64,000 bases of DNA from Adiantum capillus-veneris. Lineage: Eukaryota; Streptophyta; Polypodiopsida; Polypodiales; Pteridaceae. Location: the NCBI GenBank assembly GCA_014529385.2, contig CM043969.1, forward strand, positions 70,840,176 through 70,904,175, given 5' to 3'. Below are positions 34,140-44,049 of this stretch, piece by piece (the first letter of the stretch is position 1; the number at the start of each line of letters is the position of its first letter). The notes below the pieces were generated by a model. That model was not told the origin of the DNA. It made no database searches and saw only the letters and a list, made by a program, of their open reading frames with translations. The position numbers and the translations under genes are program-made.

Positions 34140-35150
34140 GTACATTGGCTACTTGATTATACTTGCCAACAATGTGAGAAATATGAAAATGAAATTGTGA
34201 AAGGAAATTTGCTCACCTCATTTGTTTGTCCGAGATCTTGGTCTGCATCATGAAGTACTTAAGGCTTTGGTGATCCGTCCATAGAATGAAAGGAGTCCCC
34301 AATAGTTACTTCATATACAATTGCGAGGAGTTCCTTTTTATATATGCTAGAGATTGCTCAACAGGGTCGAGCCTTCAACTTTCGTAGGCTATGGCGTGCC
34401 CTTCTTGAAGCAAAACAACTCCAAGGCAATCACCACAAGCATCACATTGGACCTCAAATGGCTTTGAGAGATCTGGTAATGTAAGCACATGTTGAGAGAT
34501 AAGCTCTTATTTAGGCTTTTTGAAAGCATTGTTTTCCTTGGTAGACCATGTATACTTAACGTTTTTTTTTTGTTAGGTCATGTTATGGTCCTACTATTAG
34601 TGAGAAATTTTCTATGAAGTGTCTATAGTATGCACATATACCTATAAAGCTTCTTAGTTCATGAAGATTTCTTGGATTAGGCCATCCTTTTATTACCTCT
34701 TAACTTTGATGGATCCATTTGGATGCCATCTTGAGAGATAATATGACCTAAATACTGAATCTCTTGTAAGAAAATCTCACTTTTCTTTTGATTAATAGTT
34801 TATTCTCTCGTAGAACTTGAAATATTACCTGGCGGTGTTGCTTGTGTTTGTCTAGTAAATTAGATTGGATGATGATATCATCAAAGAACACTCCAGTAAA
34901 GGTTCGGTGAGGCCTGAATAGCTTTTCCATCAAGCGGTTGAATGTGGCTTGTGCATTGGTCAAGCCAAAAGGCATGACTATATATTTGTATAGACCAAAC
35001 ATAGTGCGGAATGCGGTCTTTACAATGTCTTGATCAACTATCCTTATTTGATGGTAGCCACTTTTTAGGTCAATTCTACTAAAGTAGGTCGACCCTTGTA
35101 GCTTATCAAATAGGTCTTCTACCTTGGAACGGGATACCTATTTTTGATAG
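34140..35150 (-). pseudogene. Element 2 reverse transcriptase and RNase H
   Basis: RT keeps YIVMPFGLTNAQATFNRLME and the catalytic GVFFDDIIIQS. RNase H is readable in pieces (FEVQCDACGDCLGVVLLQEG and ELLAI). Stops and shifts break the frame several times, and the N-terminal RT part near 35010-35150 is degraded. Confidence 0.85.
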
Positions 35151-35159
35151 TGATCCTAC

Positions 35160-36203
35160 TTAGTGCTCTATAGTCGACACACATGCGATAGCATGGGTGA
35201 ACAAAATGGAGATGAGATGCACTTGTTGCATAATCTCCTCTTGTTGAGCTTGAGAAACTCTATAAGGAGGTTTGTTAGGCGGTGAACTTCCAAGAAGAAG
35301 TTCAATTGCATGGTCATCATTGCCTCGTTTAGGAGGTAGTTCACAAGGGATGTCGTCAATAAAAACATCTTGAAGTCCCTTGAGAAAATTGGATAACTCT
35401 AATTCCTTGTGATTGTTTATATTTTCTTTTGCTGAAGCATTAGGTTCATTTTGAGAATCTTTAACAAAAATCATGTACATGGAAATAAAGCTCTTTATTG
35501 ACTTATTGAAAGCTTTCATATGTACAATGGGTATGGTGTTACCCATCTCTTTGGCATCTATATACATATCTTTTTTCCTAAACCTAAAGTAGATTTTCCT
35601 TTTAGGGTATTTAACATTGGCAGCCATGCAATCAAACCATGGTGCCCCTGGGATTAGATCCTCGTGCTTGAGAGGAGAGATAAAGAAGTCCTCTTTGTCT
35701 ACATAGCTTTGGACATGGAGCCTCAATTTCTCGATTAAGGGAGTGATGGAAGCTTCTTGCCCCTTGAAAGAACCATCTGCGGGTAGGACATCTCCCATCC
35801 CATAGGCTTGGATGCCTAGCTTGGTGGCCAACTCTGTGGATGTGAAATTGTGAGTAGAACCAGGGTCAAAGAGAATAAAAGCATCATGTTCGCTTACCTT
35901 TCCCCAAGCATGGCATAGAGAAGATCCTTTGTGGTGAGCTTCCTCCCCTCGGATTTCAACCAAGGTAGATCTAGGAGGCTCATGGAGGGTGTTCTTTTGG
36001 AAATGAGCGCGGTACACATGCCCTTGCTCGCCGCATTTGAAACAACGGTTATCCTTGCAATAACGCTCAAGATCTTCACAAGAGAGTTTTTTTTTGCCTT
36101 TGTAAACTCCCTTCTCCTTAGCTTTGTTGTTATTGAAGTTGCCCTTAGGAGACTTTTGGACATTGTCCTCCCCCTTAGGCTCATTGGAACCCTTGTTTTC
36201 CAT
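35160..36203 (-). pseudogene. Element 2 zinc knuckle and aspartic protease, longest open frame of the window
   Basis: 347 codons. The CCHC position reads CFKCGEQGHVYRAH, with the final Cys replaced by His. The protease active site is LFDPGSTHNFTS (residues 112-123), where most relatives have DTGA/S or DSGA/S; a pre-RT linker follows. Being 1 kb open in a broken element suggests fairly recent insertion. Confidence 0.88.
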
Positions 36204-36204
36204 G

Positions 36205-37711
36205 GGCTTAGGATTTCTCTTAGCCCCTGTTTGGAAATTGATTCATGAAGCCACCATGGTATGGTGTATGACTACAGATATGGTGCGTGGCCTTTGGGAG
36301 TTAACATACTCCGCCATTTCTTCAGTTAAGCTCGCATAGAATTGTTGTTTTTTCTCTCCAAAATCCATCTTTTTGAAGACAGTGGCTTTGAGATGTAAGT
36401 CCCAAAACTTGTCTACATATTTGTGAATTGATTCGTAGGGAGAGAGCTTCAAGCTTTGCCATTCGGTGAGTACTTTGTCTTTGGCATCAATGGCCAAAAA
36501 CTGCTTCATAATGGAAGCTCTTAAAGATTTCCATGTTCGTGGAGTTTCACCATTTACCCGTAGGCTAGACCACCATTTTCGGGCGGACTTTTGAAAATGC
36601 ATAGCTACATGGTGTAGCTTAGAGGACTCCATGAAGCCCTCATCTCCAAACTCCGCATTGAATTGCTTTGCCATTCGGTGAGTACTTTGTCTTTGGCATC
36701 AGCGGCCAAAAACTGCTTCATAATGGAATCTCTTAAAGCTTTCCATGTTCGTGGAGTTTCACCATTTGCCCGTAGGCTAGACCACCATTGCCGGGCGGAC
36801 TTTTGAAAATGCATAGCTACATGGTGTAGCTTAGAGGACTCCATGAAGCCCTCATCTCCAAACTCCGCATTGAATTGTTGGATGAAAGCCAAGACTTTGT
36901 CCGTAGCACAAAAGGTACCATTGTAGGTAAGGAAAGAGATGCTCTTTCCTCCCTCTTTGAACTTCTTGAGCTTGGATTATCTCTTCCACACAACATATGA
37001 TTTCCTATGGCCTCTTATTTTTGATGGTTCGAAAGTTGCACCATTGCTTTCTTCAGAAGATGAAGAATTTGAGGAAGATGGAGAAGAGGGTTACCTCTTT
37101 CTTGCCTTTTTCTTGCCTTGGTCTTCTTTGCCTGCACCATCACTTTCTTGATACGAGGAAGAGGATGAAGAAGATGGAGAAGAGGGTGACCTCGTTCTTG
37201 CCTTTTTCTTCTCTTTCTTTTTATCATCCCTCTTTGAATTATGGTGTGGAAAGGTGTGAAATCGTCTTCTCTATTAAGGAGGTGATGGAGAGTGTTTTGC
37301 CCGCCGTCTGTGTGGAGCCATCTCCGTTGAAGTGGCAGGAGACTCACTTCTTTCTTGTTCCTTTGGTGGGGGCTCTTGAGTTCTCCTTTGGGAAGGAGAT
37401 GCATATTCAAGATGAAACTTTTTGAGCCCTTTGTATGGATCCTCTTCTTCTTCCCGAATCAGAGAGAGGCCTCTTTTGGAAGTCTCATAAGGAGGCTTCC
37501 TAGGTACTCTCTCGTCATGGTGGGGAGCTTGGAGAATCCCATGAGCACGAAACTGCCGTTGCACTTCACTTTGGAGGGATGGATTGCCTATGGCTTGTTG
37601 AAGCCTAAAAACAAGGTAGTTAACAAGCATAGGGGCATCATCAATAGCTTGATCATTAGCAAAATCAAAGCTATCAACATTAATTTCATTCTCTTTACTA
37701 TTGTAAGCCAT
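36205..37711 (-). pseudogene. Element 2 gag, broken by a 212-bp duplication
   Basis: ATG at 37711 begins MAYNSKENEINVDSFDFAND; a charged, Ser/Pro-rich region with Arg/Lys-rich repeats follows. The gag core reads FIQQFNAEFGDEGFMESSKL...FQKSARQWWSSL. The core is tandemly duplicated (36453-36664 and 36665-36876). The 212-bp period is not a multiple of three, so the second copy is out of frame. Confidence 0.88.
36453..36876. repeat. 212-bp tandem duplication inside gag
   Basis: GCTTTGCCATTCGGTGAG... recurs at an offset of 212 bp and the copies differ at only a few positions. It is absent from element 1 gag. Confidence 0.92.
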
Positions 37712-38114
37712 TCTAACAACTTTTAGGTATAAACTTTTTTAGGTGTACCGTGGCAGTTCAAGCCCTAGTTGCTACTCCTCTTTACCCCTTTATAAAATCA
37801 CTCAAGCTACTGTACCCGTGGCTTGAATATCATTAATTGCAAGAAATAGAAGAGAGGGTCTTTCAACACCAAAACAACACTGGCTCCTGTCAAGCTTCTA
37901 ATAGCTCAATAGTAGTTAAGCCATAGGCAAGCCCCGTAGGACTCCAATATTAAGACCATAGCTCTCGACGGTGATGTCCCGTTATCTGCACAAAGGCAGA
38001 CTCACTGCAAGACTGAAAAATCCCTATTCTCCTTACTTAATTGCAATTAATAATACCAACTATTTATAGCTAGCTTGAGAACCTCGCTTCTTGAGCGAGA
38101 AAGAAGAAACCTTG

Positions 38115-38128
38115 CTCTCTGATACCAA
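38115..38128 (-). promoter_or_regulatory. Primer-binding site of element 2 (tRNA-iMet type)
   Basis: The minus strand reads TTGGTATCAGAGAGCAAGG immediately inside the 5' LTR. The first 11 bases match the consensus TGGTATCAGAGC. Confidence 0.88.
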
Positions 38129-38795
38129 TGTAACATTTAATGGCCTAGTAACTTGTGTGTAGAGGAAAATAGCATAGACATAGTGAGCATTTCATTAGAA
38201 TAGATTCCTAATGAGCATAGCAAGAGTGCTTGGGTGGAGAGAGCAACAAAAAGCATAACACCTAGTTAGATAGGCATGAACAATACTCCAAAAGAGAGAT
38301 AAATTAAGCTATTGAAAACAGTTGAGGACCAGATTTTCATGGAGCTGATCCCCCCTCCAAAAGGCTTTGTATTATAGGTTTCCCCCATCAAGAGAGACAA
38401 TTTACAATAAAATTCTTTGTGTTCCTTCAATATTAGCTAGTTCAATAAAGATGGAAGCTTCAAGACCTAAGCAAAACACTTATAAAACACAACATCAATT
38501 CCCTCATGGTCTCAGACCTAAGACCTCACACACTTTCAAAGATGGTGAGAGCTAAGGGGGTATGAGAGTAGATTGAGAGGAAGAACGAGTAGTCTTACGA
38601 GAAAGAAGTACATCTCCTCACATAATCACTCATACTAGCATAGCATAGCTTAGTAATTAGCATGGTAGAGGAGATGAGCATGCATTGAAGCTTGGCTCTT
38701 GGTTGGATTTGCATCACAAAGCCAAGAGTTCTTGGTGTAGGCCTCCCTTCTCACAAGCTTGGAGTAGGTGATAAGCTTTCCATTAAAGCTTGAGA

Positions 38796-38834
<39 letters not shown>

Positions 38835-39744
38835 TTTTTGCTTCACACATGAGCTAGTGTGATTGTGTGTGGAATAATGCCTTTGAAAAATCAGCCCCCT
38901 CTCCCTCTCGGTCGACCCCCTTGCTAAATCCTGTTGCTGGCACCTCATTAGACCTCTCCAAGCTTAGCCAATAGGATTTAAGAAGCATAAGTGATAGCCT
39001 TCTAACATGTGTCCCCTTTTCCCCTATTGTGAGAGCTTTATGTAGTTAATTAATGCAACTAAACTCTCATTGGACCCCTTTGTCTCCTGGCCAATAGCAA
39101 TTAGGCAAGCCATTGGGCTGCTGAATGCTCTTTGGAGCCTTGGGAGACTATCCAATAGTATCTAGAGAGCTTAATTATTATTGGCTCTTTTTTAAAGTGT
39201 TTTTAAATGAATTAAACTAATTACTCTAGCCTAATTCTCATTGGTCCACCTCCATGGCCATTTAATAGGTTTTGAGTGCACCTTGTGGGCAATTCGCGTA
39301 GGAAACTGACATGTGTCCCTCATTTCCTTTGTGTAAAGGGAGCTTGTGAGTGTGTGTGTGTGTGTGTTTCTCTCTCATCCCCTACGTACAAGGTTTGCAC
39401 TCTCCTATGTAGGAGTCTTGAAGACTTTTTTGGCACACTCACCAAGCATCCAATTTACTAAGCTTGACCATTGGACACAACCATTGAATTTGGAAACCTT
39501 AGCATTTTGGAATTCTTAATGGGTTGAACCTTAGGGTCTTTAAAGCCCATTGTTGCACATTGCTCTTTTGCAGATTTCCCCCCCTTTGGATCCCTATTTT
39601 TCCTCCTTTGGATCCCTACCGTGGTTGGTCTGCCAGCTTAACCAATATTCTAGCTTTTTCTCCCCAGGCACTTCCCTATATTAAATGATCAGTTTTTAAC
39701 ATGAGAAAATCATTTAGGAGAATTAGATATTAGTTATTATAACA
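38129..39744 (-). repeat. 5' LTR of element 2
   Basis: 1616 bp, carrying (GA)n at 38798-38832 and a short (GT)n near 39345-39368. The microsatellite lengths differ from the other LTR, as expected for rapid slippage after insertion. Confidence 0.93.
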
Positions 39745-39749
39745 GCTAG

Positions 39750-39785
39750 AGGGGGATTAAAACAAAATCTCACGAAGTTTGGAAG

Positions 39786-39828
<43 letters not shown>

Positions 39829-40191
39829 TGTTAGTTGCTAAGTGTGTGGCAAGAAAATGTGATGTAGCAAAAGAGAGAGAGTGGAAGAGCTTTCTTTCTA
39901 GTAAAGACTAGAGAGAGGAACTTTGTGAGAGTATGTGAGAGAAAGTGCTATAGTAACTTCAAAAAAGGGAAGAAGGAGATGAATAGTGGGGCTTGAGAGA
40001 GACGCTATAGTTATTTTCTTGCGGGGAAGATGAACAGTTGTGGCGTGAGAGATACACTACAATCTGGGAGATGAATAGTAGTGGCGTGAGAGATACACTA
40101 CAATATGAGAGAAATAAGCATTGATAGTGTAAAACAGATTCTACTCGTTAATCTTTGAGAGTGAGCACTTAATTATAGACTTAATCACATT

Positions 40192-40233
<42 letters not shown>

Positions 40234-40700
40234 GCAGAAGGGTTTAGGCAAAAGATCTTTTTGTATTAAGCAAATTCAAAATACATGGCTCATAGGTTTA
40301 GAGAGCAAAACAAAGCATCAAAGCTTAAAGAGTTAAGGTTTAAGGCATAAAGAGTTAACCGGTTAAAGCTTAGAAGTGGTAAAGTGAAAACCTCAAGGCA
40401 TGTGTGTGTAAACTCAAGGTGCGTTCAAGGATGTGTATACAAAGGTGTTCCCCCCAAAGGATTGGGTGGCCTTATATAGCTATTTGGAAATGGTTGAGAT
40501 TTAATATCTTATTTTAATATATTCATGAGGTGTCCACATGAAAATATTATAATATTTTGGTGGTTGTATAAAATATATTATTGCTGAGTGTGTAGAAATT
40601 GTTTGGTAAAGGGTATAGTTACAAATAGGAAATGTCTTTTTGTAGGAATGTCTTTTTCATTTGCGGAGAGATGTGTGCGCTTCCATTTCCTCCTTTTGTT
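39750..40700. other. Non-coding stretch with (GA)n tracts
   Basis: Contains (GA)n at 39791-39826 and 40194-40231 and GAGAGATACACTACAA repeated near 40045 and 40090. The first bases continue the LINE 5' region beyond element 2. No gene seen. Confidence 0.6.
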
Positions 40701-40709
40701 TTGTGACAT

Positions 40710-42870
40710 TTAAACTTTCATTATGTTGGGAAGTCCTTTTCTTTGGCAAACCATGCTAGAAACTTCTGAGAGCAAGTTGTTGAACATTGTAATACTCATA
40801 ATGTTCTGGAGAAGCAATACTAAATAGAGAACATTGTTATAGGTAAAGCTAAAATGTTCTTTGTCGAACTTGATCGGTTTAATATGCTCTATAACGTCCA
40901 TCCCTATGATCAATTCAAAACCAACTTACTTCATTAGATGAACTAATAAGGGTATTTTAAGTTCATCGGTGCAACGATAAAGATCAATTTATGTGTGATC
41001 CCATTTGTTGGATGCCACTGTAATTGTCATGGGTTTACCCAGAGATTGAATTTTCTATTTTCCCATGGTTTTAATCATCCTGTCATCTGCCACAGTGATG
41101 GTGGAACCTGTATCTACTAATGCATCCACTTGCCATTTTCTTGTTTGAGGAATTTGAAGTATTACTGGGATAATAGGTAGATTACCTCGATTGTCCGCAT
41201 ATTTCTTGTTAAGGAAATGCTTTGTTGACAAGGTTAAGTATTCATTAAGCAGCTTTAGCTCTTCTTTTACCTGCTTTCCTTTGTCAAGGTTTGATGATGA
41301 GGTTAGGCCTTCATTAAATAAGGTTTCTTTGTCCTTCTTTCTTGTATCAAGTTGGATCTCTAGGAAGTCTTTTTCTTCAAAGTATTCATAGCCTTATTCT
41401 ATTGGGAGACTTGCAGAGTATAACAAGTTAAGCTTCCTTGGATACTTAGCTTTGTTAGGACAATTGTTTTCCCAATGTCCAGCTTTTTCACATACATAGC
41501 ATTTTGTGGGTTTAGTTGAAGTTTTTTTGAAAATACGAATGAACCTTTTCTTTCTTCTCTTTGGAATACCAAATGATCTGGTTATTTTTGCACAATTACA
41601 AGGGACATTACTTTTTCCACATCCAAAGTCCTTTGTATATCTAATTTGTAGGCAAAACTTCTTGGTTGGCTAATTTCTTAGCTTTGAACTGTATGCACAT
41701 GCCATCTATGACTTTTCTGACAGGTTGAGTGATCATTTTAAATGATGCATTAAAATCAATATGCATTAAAGCCACTTTTTTGATGACCAACATGGGAACT
41801 GGTTCCGGTAAGGAATGAATATATACCTTCTTGTTGGTTTCATCATGCTCTCCATGTGCTCGATAGAGAAGATGCCTCATGTAAATAATGTATTCATCAA
41901 TTTGATTAATATCACATAGTTTTGCTCTGTGAAAAGCTGAATGAACATCTTTTGATTCATTGACTCTATTTGCTATCCATTCAGCAACTAGTATTTCAAA
42001 GAATAAAGATCATGGGCTGGGATGGATTATGATTTCTATTTTTAGTTACGCACTTACTGTTTCCCACTAGTATCTGAGGTCACCGGTGAATCCATGGGTG
42101 ATATGGTTTATGGCTTGAACTTCTGGAACATTTTGATTCCAGGTGAGTGTTAGGAAATATCCACAAACTTCATGAAATACCTCTTCAATGGAATGTGCAT
42201 TGCACTGATCAATATTCCACAGTGGTAGGTTGCCAATCTTTGTTTTCCTGTTGTCTGTACTTGCTCATTTGCATAGACATGATGGCTGACATCTTCTTCA
42301 ATAGAATTTATAGGAATTATTTCTTCATCTAATTCTGGGTTTGGATCTTCTGTTCCAAGCCATTCATCAAGATAATTATGAGCAAGCCTTCATGTATCTT
42401 TTTCTAGCCTTTGTTCTTCAATTGGAGGAATATCTTCTGTAGTCAAGACTACTGGATCCTCATAGCATAATCCTCTAAGCACTACCTTTTGGGATTAACA
42501 CATGTTTTCCATGTCATTGGAGGTCTGGTTTTCTCTATGCATTCCTAGTGTGTCTTTGAATAGTCAATGTTCCAGTCTCTTTTCTTAGCATTCTGGAGAT
42601 ATTCTGAATAGGAGGTTCTGCTTCTAGATTTGTAGCAAAGGAAACATATATATAGACATCCTCCAAATAGTAGCTTTCCATCTTAGGAACATAGTCTTCA
42701 AGATGTTGAGGATTGCTTCCACTTATGGCTGGTTGTGGATATGTGGATGTTGGGAAGGATTCATCATCCAATTCATTAGTCCATGCTTCAAGAACATCAT
42801 CATGAGGGGTATTAGTGGGGTATGGAAATGGGTAAGGCCATCTATAGGAGATAGTTTTGTTTTTGGCTAT
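40710..42870 (-). pseudogene. Caulimovirid-like coat protein, zinc knuckle and retropepsin remnant (endogenous pararetrovirus-like)
   Basis: On the minus strand a coat-like region contains ITHGFTGDLRY (about 42080-42100), followed by a long helical segment (AEWIANRVNESKDVHSAFHR...LCDINQIDEYIIYMRHLLYR). A basic stretch precedes the CX2CX4HX4C knuckle CYVCEKAGHWENNC (about 41460-41501). Then comes a retropepsin with ALVDTGSTITVADD (about 41095-41120) and GFELIIGMDVIEHIK. This order and the GFTG motif resemble coat-protease polyproteins of Caulimoviridae; a divergent gypsy gag-PR is the alternative. Several stops, no RT. The frame runs open to the edge of element 3 at 42875 and is cut there. Confidence 0.65.
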
Positions 42871-42875
42871 GCAGG

Positions 42876-43624
42876 CGTGGGATGGGTGTCTAACCTCACT
42901 CCTATCTTATTGCAGATGTAGCAGGAACCACAATTAAATTGTCAATCCATGGGACGAAGCTGACTTGACTAGTGCATAGAGGCTACAAGAGGTTGTCATT
43001 CTCTTGGAAAACAACAAACAACTTGCTACACTCAAGTGACTAAAATCACCAAAAGACAATCGTTCATCGACAAACAAATCACATCCATTACAGCATCAAA
43101 TGACATCCAAACGTAACAAAACTTCTTGGACATGTTTATAAGACCTAGCACACATGATTATGGTCTTAAATCCCACTTTAGGTCGTGCAAAAATTGCGAT
43201 TATTAACAATGGTGGATTTTTGACCTAGTCGTTTTCAACCTAGAATGCATCTAAATGCTTAGCAATGATGCCCCAATATCCCGCCTATACTTAGTTTTTG
43301 ATTTTGAAGTGTAAATTCCTACATGATGAAATTAGGCCGCGAGTCAGAAACGCCAACAACTACAAAATACAGTGAAATGTTTACGTCAATGCGTAGAGCT
43401 CTTACCTGTGGTTGCAACACAATAGACGCGACTGTAATGAGACAACTGAGGACGGAGTAGGAAGCACGAGAAGGAGAAAAGTGATCGTTGTTATCTCACG
43501 CTGTGTATTTCATTATCCAGAAACTTAAAAATAACTTACAAAAATTGGCTTTTATACCTTAGCCAAGGTTTTTGGTGGTCAAAATTAATAATCTGGGAGC
43601 TATGACTAAAGACAGGTTGATACA
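42876..43624 (-). repeat. 3' LTR of element 3
   Basis: 749 bp. It matches the right LTR over its whole length, including the block GCGATTATTAACAA, with many substitutions. Confidence 0.82.
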
Positions 43625-43629
43625 ATCTA

Positions 43630-44040
43630 GAATCTTGTAGCCCCGGCTCATCAATTACAAGGTTATCCAAAAAATAGGAGTTATAATATTCCCGATTCAT
43701 CAAAATAATAAATGTTTTTACAAGAGAGCTCCAAAAAATGATATTCGGGTTAGCTTGCTGCTAACTTTCCCCCCCTCCTCGCCATTATCGTCCCTTGACA
43801 CATCTTTATGGGCTCAAATAATCTTCGGGTTGACGGTTGTCAAGGCGGTCTTCAAGTGCATGGAGTGCCTTTCATATCTATTCTTTCTTTTTTTATCTGG
43901 AACCTACAAAAATTGCATAGCGTCTTTGTTCTTGAGCTCAATGGTTGAGTAGCCTACGAATTGGAAGTAAAATTCCTGATCACTGGCCCAAAAATCTTCG
44001 TTTGCCAAGTGAAAAATCATGTGTAGAAGGATTCCTCAAT
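43630..44040. other. Non-coding stretch between coiled-coil ORF and 3' LTR
   Basis: No gene. A C-run at 43769-43776 (G-run on the minus strand) is a possible displaced polypurine tract, but it is not adjacent to the LTR border. Confidence 0.4.
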
Positions 44041-44049
44041 GCCAACATA

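Larger units (their letters stand above)
30643..39744 (-). mobile_element. LTR element 2: near-full-length Ty3/gypsy chromovirus-like retrotransposon
   Basis: LTRs at 30643-32275 and 38129-39744 begin TGTAACATTTAATGG. They end TTATTATGACA, with the right copy changed to ...ATAACA. The perfect target duplication GCTAG (30638-30642 and 39745-39749) flanks the element. The minus-strand order is PBS, gag, zinc knuckle, protease, RT, RNase H, integrase, chromodomain-like tail, PPT. It is related to element 1 in LTR internal blocks (GAGCCGGTCCCCCCTCC) and proteins. Frameshifts and stops make it non-autonomous. It is inserted near the 5' end of the LINE, so it is younger than the LINE. Confidence 0.95.
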
